DNA from: Porphyromonadaceae bacterium UBA7042
GTDB taxonomy: Bacteria > Bacteroidota > Bacteroidia > Bacteroidales > Muribaculaceae
Length of the DNA: 48,928 nucleotides
Assembly (NCBI GenBank): GCA_002494015.1
Contig: DLAR01000048.1
Coordinates: 1-48,928, forward strand
Direction of reading: 5' to 3'
The notes under the pieces were generated by a model that was not told the DNA's origin, ran no database searches, and saw nothing but the letters and a program-made list of their open reading frames with translations. A program made the position numbers and the translations under genes. Below, piece by piece: positions 1 through 8,732 of the stretch; positions within the stretch are counted from its first letter, which is position 1; each line of letters opens with the position of its first letter.

Positions 1-36
1 TTTGTTTTTAAACAACCTCTTAGTTTTTTATGCTTG

Positions 37-1344
37 TTACTTCTGAGAGCCTCGCAGAGCGTTTACGAGACCGATGCGGGCAGCCTGTATGGCCGGAATG
101 CCGCTCGACAGCAGGTTGAGAACGAAACAGAACCCGAGCGCGAGACCGAATGTCGACCACTGTATCAGCATCCCGAGGTCAACCTTGGGTTTCACAAGAG
201 TAAAGCTATATTCCAGACTGAACAGCATATCATTGAAAAAGAACGCGACGACAACGCTGAGCAACAACCCGATGACACCCGCTATCAGAGTCACAATCAG
301 GTTCTCGGTGACAATATTGAAAATCGTCCTCATGCGTGTGGCTCCAAAAGCACGGCGGATTGCAATCTCGCTGACACGCTGACGCAGCCGGCTGTGGGTC
401 ATGCTCGACAGATTGACAGCCGGGACAAGCAGAAGAATCAGATAGGTCATCCAGCGGCGGTGACGCGCCTGCTCGACATCAGGTTCGAGATTTGCCGAAA
501 ATGCAATTGCTTCCTTCTCTTGATCATAGGGGCGGTTGCGGTAAATCAGCCTCCATCCGGCCTCGCCGATAGTGCGGTTGAAATCTTTCCCAAGCCGCTC
601 AACCTCGGCGCGGATTTCGGGAAAATCGGCCCTGTCACGGGCAAGGATTGTCGCTGAGCACCCGCCCATATAGGAACACCATGTATTGTTAATTATGTTT
701 CCGGCTTTCAACGAAGTCCACACCTGCGCGTATGCCTTGCGGGCAAGCGTCGAGACAGGCTTTACCACCCCGGCGACTTTGAACGGGGCATTGTCAATCA
801 ATAGTTCCCTGCCGGAGACCTCGGTCGAGCCGAAAAGCCGCCGCGCCACATTCTCGTCAATCACCGCCACGGGGATACCGGCGTCAAAGGTCGCCTTGTC
901 CCACGGTTTACCGTTCAGAAACGTGAAATCAAACACTTTCCAAAACTTTTCGTCAGTTCCAAGACAGTCGGCGGTGAATGTAACCGAATTGGGAAGCGCC
1001 ACTGATGCCGCCTGACATCCCGAGCCGTATATCGATACCGCCTCAGGAGTCGTCAGGTTGCCGAAACATTCGACAGCCGTCTGATATGACATCGGGCCGT
1101 TAGAAGTATTGTTAGCGTCACCGGAACCGGTGTCGCCCCAGTCCTTGTTGGTTATCGACATAAAACCGACATGGAGCATGCGGTCACGCCCGCTCTCGGG
1201 GGCAAACGGCGCAACCTTGACTTGCTGTATCATCACCATCACCATTATCAGGAATATGGCGAGCGACGTACCTACGACGGTCACGGCACTGACGGCAGGC
1301 TGCTGCCGCATCTCGTTGAAACATTGTTTTAATAAACTTGCCAT
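37..1344 (-). CDS. MacB/FtsX-type ABC transporter permease (type A, copy A1)
   Basis: Inner-membrane permease of an efflux or lipoprotein-type ABC exporter, 435 residues. One N-terminal membrane segment (about 18-40, after a short amphipathic stretch) is followed by a large periplasmic domain of the MacB core type (about 45-290). Three C-terminal membrane segments follow (about 298-315, 350-372, 400-420), with the FtsX cytoplasmic loop EIAIRRAFGATR between the first two. It is the last of five permeases in a minus-strand operon and lies 29 bases after copy B1. Its start region (VVGTSLAIFLIMVMVMIQQ, then APESGRDR) is nearly the same as in copies A2 and A3 of this operon, so these are one paralogous group. 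Substrate is not shown by the sequence. Family assignment is firm; the role in drug or lipid efflux is inferred. Confidence 0.9.
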   Translation of the reverse strand: MASLLKQCFNEMRQQPAVSAVTVVGTSLAIFLIMVMVMIQQVKVAPFAPESGRDRMLHVGFMSITNKDWGDTGSGDANNTSNGPMSYQTAVECFGNLTTPEAVSIYGSGCQAASVALPNSVTFTADCLGTDEKFWKVFDFTFLNGKPWDKATFDAGIPVAVIDENVARRLFGSTEVSGRELLIDNAPFKVAGVVKPVSTLARKAYAQVWTSLKAGNIINNTWCSYMGGCSATILARDRADFPEIRAEVERLGKDFNRTIGEAGWRLIYRNRPYDQEKEAIAFSANLEPDVEQARHRRWMTYLILLLVPAVNLSSMTHSRLRQRVSEIAIRRAFGATRMRTIFNIVTENLIVTLIAGVIGLLLSVVVAFFFNDMLFSLEYSFTLVKPKVDLGMLIQWSTFGLALGFCFVLNLLSSGIPAIQAARIGLVNALRGSQK

Positions 1345-1373
1345 TTATAGTTAATTTGTTGGAGTTAGCTAAT

Positions 1374-2672
1374 TTATTCATCATGCAGAGCTATGGCCGG
1401 CCGGACTTTGGTTGCTGCAAACGCCGGGAGACTGGTCCCGGCCACAATCATCAACGCCATCAGCACAAACACCACGCCGATACAAAACCACAGGCGCCCA
1501 TAGCTGAAATAGTCATGTTCATTGCTTATTACAAGATTGTTGTAACGGATGAGCCAATCGGTCAGGACGGCCAGCGGAGTCACAATCATCAACAGCAACA
1601 TACCTTCCGAGACAAGCCGACGGAAAATCGAGCCTCGTGTGGCCCCGTTGACCATCCGCACGGCAATTTCCGATGTGCGGCGGCGTGTGCGGAACCAGAA
1701 TGTCCCGAGAAGGCCGAGAAACACGTTGACAAGCAGGAATCCCATTACAAGGAACAGGCGCATGGCAACCTTGTCCTGCTCGGCCAGATAACTGTCACGG
1801 ACAGAGTCCATCGACACAATGTCGTTGACATAGAGGTTTCCTATCGAAAATTCTGTAGCCATGTTGTCGCGGAAACTCTTGACAAACTCCCTGCCGTCGG
1901 CAGCTTCGGTGACTCGGATAAAAATCTCGTTGTAACCATCCATTGCATCATCGTCACTCTCCTGCATCGGCCACGCAAGATAACCGCTGACGGCAAGAGG
2001 GTCATAGTCGCTACGCTTGACATCCTCGACAAGCGCGCCGAGACGCTGATGGGCAATGCTGCCGTCATAGTTGTATCGCAGATACGGTTTGCCGATGAAG
2101 TCGAGCGCGTTGCCGCCCGCATGAGCCGAATCCACCGACGTGTGGATATTCACACCCGCAATGACCTCGCCGCGGGCTATAATCTCGCCCAACTGCTCGG
2201 GGGTCTCGCCGCGCACGCCCTTCATCCTGAACACACGCGGAAACTCGGGAGTAATTGTAACAGTGCGTATCGAAAGCTCCCCGTTTACACCGAAAACAGC
2301 CGTATCACCGGGAGCGACAAGAACCTCTACACCGCTCCATGAACCGCTGCGGCTGTAAGGGGCCGCGCCCACCTGCGCTACAGCGGCGGCCTCGATGCCG
2401 GGATGGCGGCGAAGCCGGGCGAGAAGTTCACGCAGGTCATAGGCACTGCTGCTGTTTTCGACATAGCGCGGATGGTCTTCCCCGAGGAAATCGACTTTGA
2501 GCTGGTAGACATGCTCGATGTCCGAGCCGGTCGGCTCGACCTTATAGACAAGCGAGCCATATAGAGTATCGGCGATAAACCACAGTACGACCGACACGAT
2601 AAACAGTTCGACGGCAAGTCCTACGTTGGACTTCCATTCGTTTTTCATCTGTGTAAAGAGTTTTCCATTCAT
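1374..2672 (-). CDS. MacB/FtsX-type ABC transporter permease (type B, copy B1)
   Basis: Second permease type of the operon, 432 residues. The N-terminal membrane segment (about 17-36) contains LWFIADTLYGS, and a periplasmic domain follows up to about residue 300. Three C-terminal segments carry the FtsX loop RTRRRTSEIAVRMVNGATRG. The C-terminus ends in a short acidic tail (ALHDE) that is almost the same as in copy B2 (AIKDE) and absent from the A type. It lies 9 bases downstream of A2 and 29 bases upstream of A1, so it is surely co-transcribed. Type A and type B proteins probably pair as a heterodimer around the ATPase; this is inferred from their alternation, not shown. Confidence 0.9.
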   Translation of the reverse strand: MNGKLFTQMKNEWKSNVGLAVELFIVSVVLWFIADTLYGSLVYKVEPTGSDIEHVYQLKVDFLGEDHPRYVENSSSAYDLRELLARLRRHPGIEAAAVAQVGAAPYSRSGSWSGVEVLVAPGDTAVFGVNGELSIRTVTITPEFPRVFRMKGVRGETPEQLGEIIARGEVIAGVNIHTSVDSAHAGGNALDFIGKPYLRYNYDGSIAHQRLGALVEDVKRSDYDPLAVSGYLAWPMQESDDDAMDGYNEIFIRVTEAADGREFVKSFRDNMATEFSIGNLYVNDIVSMDSVRDSYLAEQDKVAMRLFLVMGFLLVNVFLGLLGTFWFRTRRRTSEIAVRMVNGATRGSIFRRLVSEGMLLLMIVTPLAVLTDWLIRYNNLVISNEHDYFSYGRLWFCIGVVFVLMALMIVAGTSLPAFAATKVRPAIALHDE

Positions 2673-2681
2673 GGCTGCGCG

Positions 2682-3989
2682 TTATTTTTCATTGTTGTTG
2701 ATTGCCTCGACCGGGTTGACACGCGACGCACGCCACGCGGGAATACCCGCGCTCAACAGGTTGAGGATGAAGGATGCCAAGAGAGCAAGACCGAATACCG
2801 GCCAGCGGAAAAGCATCGCGCCCGATACCCCCAACACAATCGACGGTGTATTCCACCCGCGCCAAGCGTCAAAAATTGCATCGGCAAAAAGATAGGCAAA
2901 AGAAAGACTGAGAATCAGCCCGACAAGGCCGCCCACAAATGTCACCACAAGATTCTCGGCAAGAATGCCGCCGAGTACCGAGTTACGGGTCGCCCCGAAT
3001 GCGCGCCTCACCCCTATCTCGTGACGACGGCGGCGCAGACGGCTATGCGTCATGCTTGACAGGTTGATTGCCGGCACGAGAAGCAATATCAGATAGACCG
3101 CATAGTAAAGCCGGCGGGTTCCGGCAACATCGGGTTCTTGATTTGTCCCGGGGTCCAGTGAAAACTCCTCCTGATCGAGCACCCCGTATGTATCGCGCTT
3201 GTTACCGGAACCGACAAACTGCGCGTCAAATGTCACCAAACGGGATGCAATCTCTTTCCGGGCAGCATCCATGTCATTCTTGTCTTTCAGCAATATCACT
3301 GCATCGAAAGATCCAAAATAACGACGGCTCAACTCCTTTGTCCTGTCTTGGTTAATCTGATCGGGATTAATCGGAGACCATAACTGGGCATAACTCATTC
3401 CCATCACAGGACTTACATCCTTTACGACACCGCACACTCTAACCGGCCACTGATGACAGAGGAATTCCCGTCCCGCCGACTTCTCAGTGCCGAAAAGCCT
3501 GCGTGACACACTCTCGGTAATAACCACCACAGGCGGTTTTACCGTTGCATCGGCTGCGGTAAAAGGATGACCGTCGACAAACGTATGGTCAAACACGCGC
3601 CAGTACTCCTCGTCGGTTGTGCGGGTGTCAATCATGAATGGCGCGACACCGTCGACCGATACCTCTTTGTCGGCAAACGATGAATCGAATATTGTCACGC
3701 ACTCAGGCGTTTCAAGATTTCCGTAAAGTTCCTGCAACGCAAGTAATGAGTGACGCGAGCTGCATGTCATGCGCCCGTCCTCGCTACGGACCATAAAACC
3801 GTTGGTATAAAGAAAACGGTCGCGGTTGCTCTCGGGGGCATACGGGGCGACGCGCGTCTGCTGAATCATGACCACTACCATGATAAGCATGATGGCAAGC
3901 GCGGTGCCTATTACCGACACTATCCCGAGCACCGGCTGGGTCTTCATGTCGTAAATCACTTGTTTAAACAGATGTTTCATATCATTCAT
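2682..3989 (-). CDS. MacB/FtsX-type ABC transporter permease (type A, copy A2)
   Basis: Type A permease, 435 residues, with the same layout as A1: membrane segment about 19-42 (IGTALAIMLIMVVVMIQQ), APESNRDR motif at the start of the periplasmic domain, FtsX loop EIGVRRAFGATRNS, and two further C-terminal membrane segments. Its start overlaps the end of the B2 gene by 8 bases, so translation of the two is probably coupled. An internal methionine (residue 4) would give a start that barely overlaps; I kept the longer form. Same family and same uncertainty about substrate as its neighbours. Confidence 0.9.
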   Translation of the reverse strand: MNDMKHLFKQVIYDMKTQPVLGIVSVIGTALAIMLIMVVVMIQQTRVAPYAPESNRDRFLYTNGFMVRSEDGRMTCSSRHSLLALQELYGNLETPECVTIFDSSFADKEVSVDGVAPFMIDTRTTDEEYWRVFDHTFVDGHPFTAADATVKPPVVVITESVSRRLFGTEKSAGREFLCHQWPVRVCGVVKDVSPVMGMSYAQLWSPINPDQINQDRTKELSRRYFGSFDAVILLKDKNDMDAARKEIASRLVTFDAQFVGSGNKRDTYGVLDQEEFSLDPGTNQEPDVAGTRRLYYAVYLILLLVPAINLSSMTHSRLRRRRHEIGVRRAFGATRNSVLGGILAENLVVTFVGGLVGLILSLSFAYLFADAIFDAWRGWNTPSIVLGVSGAMLFRWPVFGLALLASFILNLLSAGIPAWRASRVNPVEAINNNEK

Positions 3990-5217
3990 CTTTTATCGCA
4001 ACCGCAGGGTCAATCTTCATTGCCCGACGGGCAGCGGGAAAAATCGCAATTGTAATGATGAGAAAAAGCACTACCGAGGCTGCGAGGAAACACACGGCAA
4101 ACCGAGTCATATCCATCGGCATCAGAGTGTTCACCGTCATGTCATAACCGGCAATCAGGCCGCACACAATCAGCGCAGGCACGAGCGCCGCCACGAGCAG
4201 CACCGTTCCCTCGGCAAGAAGATAACTCATGATGCCGCGCCGGGAGCATCCCATCGCCATGCGCACCGCAATCTCTTTGCGACGGCGGCGTGTGCGCATC
4301 ATGAATGTCCCGAAAATTATCAGAAACACGGTAAAGACAAAGAACCCTATTATGCCACGGGTGATATTAAGGTAGCTGACCGTGCCCGACGAAAGGTCAT
4401 AGTCGTCGCGCATGTCGTTCCATGACGTTGCTCCGAGCAGATAAAGCACCCCGCGTTCAAGCTGCGGGCCCATATTATCCATGAAACGTTCACTGAATCC
4501 GGCCCGGCAGTCATCTTTGGCCTTGATGACAAACGTACTCCAGTCAAACTGCTGTCCGCGCGCCGGGATATAGACCATCGGGACGTATGCCCCGTAGCGT
4601 TCAGTTTTCTCCCGGGGAATGACGGCACTGACTTTATAGGTATTGTTGTAACCGTTCTGCAACTCATAGGGGTTATAAAGCCGACGACCGACGGCATCGG
4701 CCGGGCGCGTGAAAAGAGAGTCGGTAAAATCCTCGGTAACGACAACCGGCACCGGTGACACGTCCCCCATCCACTCGTCACGGTCTATCGTCCCGTAAAG
4801 CGGTTTGATTTCCATGACATTGAAGAACGACGGGGACACATAACGCACAAACGTAGGCACAATCCGCCCCGAGTCGCTGACCGAGCAATATCCTTCAAAC
4901 ATGCGCCGGTCGCTGAACGGCGCATCACCGACAAAGTATCCCGCCTCGGCAACCTCGTGATAGTCCTTGAGAAGATTATAGTCGGTCAGCCAATCCTGAC
5001 CCACATCTTCTTGTCCCGGCTTAGTCCAATTGTAGCGGAACTCCACCGAATATACCCCGTCGGGATTAAAACCGAGCGGCTTGCTGCCCTGAACCTCGTA
5101 ATTATAGAGGAGGTCGAGGGCATACCACAGCAGGATACCGACTATAACGAGCACGCACCAAATCCACGCGTTGGCGCGACGCTGAAACCACATCTGATGA
5201 AATAACTGTCGCAACAT
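3982..5217 (-). CDS. MacB/FtsX-type ABC transporter permease (type B, copy B2)
   Basis: Type B permease, 411 residues, paralogue of B1. N-terminal segment about 18-36 (VLVIVGILLWYALDLLY), periplasmic core to about 285, then three membrane segments with the loop RTRRRRKEIAVRMAMGCSRRG. The tail is AVAIKDE. The gene starts 4 bases after the A3 stop and overlaps A2 by 8 bases, the tightest packing in the operon. Function follows from the family: it couples ATP hydrolysis by the shared cytoplasmic ATPase to movement of the periplasmic domain and the HlyD adaptor. Confidence 0.9.
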   Translation of the reverse strand: MLRQLFHQMWFQRRANAWIWCVLVIVGILLWYALDLLYNYEVQGSKPLGFNPDGVYSVEFRYNWTKPGQEDVGQDWLTDYNLLKDYHEVAEAGYFVGDAPFSDRRMFEGYCSVSDSGRIVPTFVRYVSPSFFNVMEIKPLYGTIDRDEWMGDVSPVPVVVTEDFTDSLFTRPADAVGRRLYNPYELQNGYNNTYKVSAVIPREKTERYGAYVPMVYIPARGQQFDWSTFVIKAKDDCRAGFSERFMDNMGPQLERGVLYLLGATSWNDMRDDYDLSSGTVSYLNITRGIIGFFVFTVFLIIFGTFMMRTRRRRKEIAVRMAMGCSRRGIMSYLLAEGTVLLVAALVPALIVCGLIAGYDMTVNTLMPMDMTRFAVCFLAASVVLFLIITIAIFPAARRAMKIDPAVAIKDE

Positions 5218-5221
5218 CCTA

Positions 5222-6463
5222 TTACTCTCCTTTCAGTGTAATGTAGATTTTCTGAGTGACGGCACGGCGCGCGGGGATCAGGGTGATGACAGTGGTCAGC
5301 ACGAGGCATGCCAGTGTCGCGTAAAGCAATGTCAACGGATTGAGCAGCAAGCCGCCCCCGAATGTAACCGCCCCCGTAACCTCGCCAAACATCCATGAAC
5401 GTCCTGCAATGACCACGATTGCGGCAATCACATAACCCGCCACGGCTCCGACAAGGGTCGAGGCAAGGTTTTCCATGAACAACCGGCGGATAATCGACGC
5501 GTTGGTGGCCCCGTAGGTCTTGCGGATTGCCATTTCGCTGTAACGCGACTGCATCTGTGCGTTGACCAGCCCGGCAATGCCGATAGCGGGGACAAGGAGT
5601 AGCACAGCGACAAGAAGCGCGTAAACCATGCGGGGATTTATCATCGTGTCCCGGAAAAATGTAAAATTGGTGTGGTCATAATAAGCATTCATGTGGAAGA
5701 CATAGTCGCGTCCTTGGGAATTGAAGATTTTCTCGCGCCGGGCGACCTCGGCAATCACATCGTCAAGCTCGGTCCCGGGAGCAAGTTTCAGCAACCCGAG
5801 ACGGTTTCCCATCAATCCGTCGTGGGAACGTGGAAGTCCGTCGTAGCGGAACGGCAGAAGCACGTCGGAATAGGCCGACTGAAACACAGGGCTGACATCC
5901 TTGTAGACACCTCTTACCATTACCGGCTTGAAATTGCAATATATCGTCTTTCCGACAACGTTTCCGGAATCATCCTTGGCAAGTTTTCGCGCTGCTGTCT
6001 CGCTGATGACCGCCTCGGTCACATCTTTGCTTGTCCCGGCAGTCTCAAACGGTTTCCCGGCAACAAACGTGTAGTCGAAAAACTTGAACCACTCAGCCGG
6101 AACCTCTTTGCAGAACAGGCGCAACTGACGGTCATCGCGACTCATGGCAAACGGCACTGACTGGAGATAGGAACTCCACGTCACATCCTCTACACCGGGA
6201 AGATCGACAAAAAGCGCGTCAAACGGGACTTTGGCCATCCCGCCTGAATGTTCCGTGCCGTTGGCGCGCTCGATGTGTCCCGTGCCGAGATGCACAAGAC
6301 GGCTGCGGTCACTCTCGGGAGCGATGTCGGCAGTTCGGAAATTATAAATCATCGTCACAACCATCACAAATGCAATCGTGACCGCCGTACCGACAATGAT
6401 TATCGCCGAGTGGAGCGGATTGCCCGTGAGAAGGCTGACGAGCTGACGAAAAAAAGTCTTCAT
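5222..6463 (-). CDS. MacB/FtsX-type ABC transporter permease (type A, copy A3)
   Basis: First permease in transcription order, 413 residues. It shares the type A start (IIVGTAVTIAFVMVVTMIY, then APESDRSR) but is the most divergent A copy. The C-terminal membrane part holds the FtsX loop EMAIRKTYGATNASI and ends with TLKGE. The periplasmic domain (about 45-280) is shorter than in A1 and A2. It starts 22 bases after the ATPase stop. Its position next to the ATPase and its divergence suggest it may be the oldest partner, with the later A/B pairs arising by duplication; this is inference. Confidence 0.9.
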   Translation of the reverse strand: MKTFFRQLVSLLTGNPLHSAIIIVGTAVTIAFVMVVTMIYNFRTADIAPESDRSRLVHLGTGHIERANGTEHSGGMAKVPFDALFVDLPGVEDVTWSSYLQSVPFAMSRDDRQLRLFCKEVPAEWFKFFDYTFVAGKPFETAGTSKDVTEAVISETAARKLAKDDSGNVVGKTIYCNFKPVMVRGVYKDVSPVFQSAYSDVLLPFRYDGLPRSHDGLMGNRLGLLKLAPGTELDDVIAEVARREKIFNSQGRDYVFHMNAYYDHTNFTFFRDTMINPRMVYALLVAVLLLVPAIGIAGLVNAQMQSRYSEMAIRKTYGATNASIIRRLFMENLASTLVGAVAGYVIAAIVVIAGRSWMFGEVTGAVTFGGGLLLNPLTLLYATLACLVLTTVITLIPARRAVTQKIYITLKGE

Positions 6464-6485
6464 TGCGCTTGCCGTAATATCTGCT

Positions 6486-7160
6486 TTATCCTATCTGCCG
6501 GCCGTCAAAGAATCGGATGATGCGGTCAGTCTGCTTGGCCTGTTCCTCGTTGTGCGTCACCATCACGATTGTGCGGCCGTCTTCCTTGTTGAGGCGGTGC
6601 AGTAGATCCATTACCTCGGCTCCCATTTTGGAGTCAAGATTACCGGTAGGTTCGTCGGCAAGTATTATCTCGGGATTTCCCACGATGGCACGGGCGATGG
6701 CGACACGCTGGCACTGACCGCCCGAAAGCTGCGACGGCATGTGGCGGGAACGGTGTGTGAGACCTACACGTTCAAGCACTTCGCGCACGAGACGCTTGCG
6801 CTCGCTATCGCTGACACCGCTGCGGTAGATGAGCGGCAGCTCGATATTGTCGGTCACGTTAAGCGACGGAATCAGGTGGAAACTCTGGAACACGAAACCG
6901 AGATTCTTGTTGCGGAACGCGGCCTGCTCGCTGTCCTTCAGCCCGGCGGTGTCGATTCCGGCGATTTCGACTTTGCCCGACGTCGGGGTGTCGAGAAGGC
7001 CGACTATGTTCAACAGAGTCGACTTGCCGCAGCCCGAAGGCCCCATAATGCTGACAAATGTTCCTTTTTCAATCTCGATGTTTACATTTTCAAGAGCCTG
7101 TGTCTCAATCTCGTTAGTGCGGTAAATTTTGTTGACACCGCTAAGTTTAATCATGTCCAT
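6486..7160 (-). CDS. ABC transporter ATP-binding protein (MacB/LolD type)
   Basis: Cytoplasmic ATPase, 224 residues, the normal length for stand-alone LolD/MacB-type nucleotide-binding domains. Visible motifs are Walker A GPSGCGKST (about 40-48), the Q-loop region VFQSFHLIPSLNV, the ABC signature LSGGQCQRVAIARA, Walker B IILADEPTGNLD, and the H-loop MVTHNEEQA. It is the only ATPase in an operon with five permeases, so it must serve them all or be supplemented from elsewhere. It follows the HlyD adaptor gene after a 60-base gap and precedes A3 by 22 bases. Confidence 0.95.
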   Translation of the reverse strand: MDMIKLSGVNKIYRTNEIETQALENVNIEIEKGTFVSIMGPSGCGKSTLLNIVGLLDTPTSGKVEIAGIDTAGLKDSEQAAFRNKNLGFVFQSFHLIPSLNVTDNIELPLIYRSGVSDSERKRLVREVLERVGLTHRSRHMPSQLSGGQCQRVAIARAIVGNPEIILADEPTGNLDSKMGAEVMDLLHRLNKEDGRTIVMVTHNEEQAKQTDRIIRFFDGRQIG

Positions 7161-7220
7161 TTTATTGTTTTTTAATTTCTAAATTACTTTTTAAAGGCTG
7201 TCGCAAACTTCTCTTACAGC

Positions 7221-8471
7221 TTATTTTTTCAACTTGAGGCTTTTGGAATTCTTATAGTCGCTCATATCGTTTATGACGACGCAGTCGCCGGGCGAGAGAC
7301 CGTCGATAACCTCGACCCATTCATAGTTGCTGTCTCCGAGCCTGACTTTGCGCTTGACAAGCTCGTCGTCACCGCTGACTATGAAAAGCTCATAGTTGCC
7401 GGGGCCGAGATAATAGGATCCGTTTTTAATGCGCAATACTTCCTCCTTCACGTCACACATGACATACACGTCGGTTTTCAGGCCCGACCGAAGTCTCGGG
7501 TAATCGTCTCGGTCGAGAACGACGGTGAATGAAATCACTCCGTTCTTGGAAAGGGGTGTGACATTGGCAACATGCCCTTTAAGCACCTCGCGGCCAACCT
7601 TGACATTAGCATTGGCCCCGACAGCGACACGTTCGCCATAACTGTCGGCAATCTCGGCATCTACCCTGAAATGACTGAGGTCGCTGATAACAGCCACGCG
7701 TTCTCCCTGATTGATGCGGCTTCCTATTTCATTATTAATATAGGTAAGGGTGGCAGTCCGCGGCGAGCGGATCTGCGCATCGTCAAGAGTGCGGCGCATC
7801 TCCCCGAGTTTTTTTTCGTAAATGCTTAGGTCGAGCTGCTTTGATTTATACTCGGCATCCTTTACAAGACGCTCGTTGGCGAGCTGCTGGCGCAACTGGG
7901 CGAGTTCGAGCACACCTGTATTGTAGGCAAACTCGGCCTCGCGCACTCTGTCGCCCGTCCCCGACCCGAGGCTGTCGAGACGACGCTCGTTGCTTACCTC
8001 GGCCGCGAGACGGTTGACGCTCATTTCCTTCACCTTCACCTGCATCGAGAGGTTGTCGAGATAAGTATTGTTGTTGAGCCGGGTCTGTTCCAGTTCGAGA
8101 TGCTTCATCTGCAACTGGTCGTTGAGCTTGTTCATCTCGGTCTCGGTACTCTGCAGGTCAAGACGCAACAGGGGAGTCCCGGCACTGACACTGTCACCGC
8201 TCTTGCAATAAACCTCCACTATGCTCGTATTGATGGGAGAATTGATTATCTCCTCAAAAGCCGGTACAACTTTTCCCGATGCGTTGACCGATGTCTCGAT
8301 AGTCCCACGATCGACATCGCTGAATTTCAAGTCGCGCTCTTTGACTCCCGAGCGCAGCATAGATGTGATGAAAAAGATTGCAGCCACGACGGCTATAACG
8401 CTTATACCTATTTTAAGATAACGCTTGCGGGCTGCGGCCTGTAACTCGGCCTTGGGTATCTCTCTGTCCAT
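7221..8471 (-). CDS. HlyD/MacA-type periplasmic adaptor of ABC efflux system
   Basis: First gene of the operon, 416 residues. One N-terminal membrane segment (about 20-42, LKIGISVIAVVAAIFFITSML) anchors a periplasmic body. A half-lipoyl domain (ASGKVVPAFEEI..., about 65-105) is followed by a heptad-rich coiled coil (about 110-230), the second lipoyl half (RSPRTATLTYINNEIGSRI), a beta-barrel part, and a C-terminal membrane-proximal domain. Such proteins link the inner-membrane ABC permease to a TolC-type outer-membrane channel. No TolC gene is visible in the window; it may lie beyond the left edge or elsewhere. A sigma-54-like promoter lies just upstream. Confidence 0.93.
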   Translation of the reverse strand: MDREIPKAELQAAARKRYLKIGISVIAVVAAIFFITSMLRSGVKERDLKFSDVDRGTIETSVNASGKVVPAFEEIINSPINTSIVEVYCKSGDSVSAGTPLLRLDLQSTETEMNKLNDQLQMKHLELEQTRLNNNTYLDNLSMQVKVKEMSVNRLAAEVSNERRLDSLGSGTGDRVREAEFAYNTGVLELAQLRQQLANERLVKDAEYKSKQLDLSIYEKKLGEMRRTLDDAQIRSPRTATLTYINNEIGSRINQGERVAVISDLSHFRVDAEIADSYGERVAVGANANVKVGREVLKGHVANVTPLSKNGVISFTVVLDRDDYPRLRSGLKTDVYVMCDVKEEVLRIKNGSYYLGPGNYELFIVSGDDELVKRKVRLGDSNYEWVEVIDGLSPGDCVVINDMSDYKNSKSLKLKK

Positions 8472-8505
8472 AAATGTACATTAATTTATTTTGCCCTTAT
8501 ATTAA

Positions 8506-8520
8506 ACAAAAACTGTGCCA
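8506..8520 (-). promoter_or_regulatory. sigma-54-like -24/-12 promoter of the efflux operon
   Basis: Read on the minus strand the sequence is TGGCACAGTTTTTGTT: a perfect -24 TGGCAC, a 5-base spacer, and TTGT at the -12 position where the consensus has TTGC. The spacing is exactly that of RpoN promoters. Transcription would start near 8495, about 24 bases before the HlyD start codon. The paired palindromes at 8566-8599 lie at the usual distance for an enhancer-binding activator. The -12 base change lowers confidence. Confidence 0.6.
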
Positions 8521-8565
8521 AAACGCTAATTCACTGATTACCAGCACAAGTACTTTTCAATCCTC

Positions 8566-8599
8566 TGTCCGATAACGGACACTTGACCGATAACGGACA
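8566..8599. promoter_or_regulatory. tandem palindromic operator / upstream activating sites
   Basis: Two palindromes stand 18 bp apart: TGTCCGATAACGGACA at 8566-8581 and TGACCGATAACGGACA at 8584-8599. Each has 6-bp arms around ATAA; the first is perfect and the second has one changed base. Their centres fall about 79 and 97 bp upstream of the predicted sigma-54 start of the efflux operon. That spacing suits a dimer-binding, Fis-type-HTH, sigma-54-dependent response regulator. They also lie about 110-165 bp from the divergent glycogen synthase start, so an effect there cannot be excluded. Confidence 0.6.
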
Positions 8600-8677
8600 C
8601 TTTGGTCGGGAACTGCATACCGGGAAGTGGCGATATGTCTGCAATATGTCACATTCATGTTAACATTGTCAAGTTTA

Positions 8678-8710
8678 TTTCCATATTTCCCAAAAAAGCA
8701 CTATCTTTGC
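8678..8710 (+). promoter_or_regulatory. Bacteroidetes-type promoter of the glycogen genes
   Basis: The -7 box TATCTTTGC lies at 8702-8710, matching TAnnTTTG. A weak -33 element TTTC lies at 8678-8681, with 20 bases between. Transcription would start near 8716, leaving a leader of about 17 bases before the glycogen synthase ATG. Confidence 0.5.
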
Positions 8711-8732
8711 GGCTTGAAATGAAAAATCTACA

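Noticed and set aside
1338..2342. 334-codon plus-strand open frame opposite permease B1
   Set aside because: The peptide is rich in His, Arg and Gln with no motif, and lies entirely over a clear permease gene.
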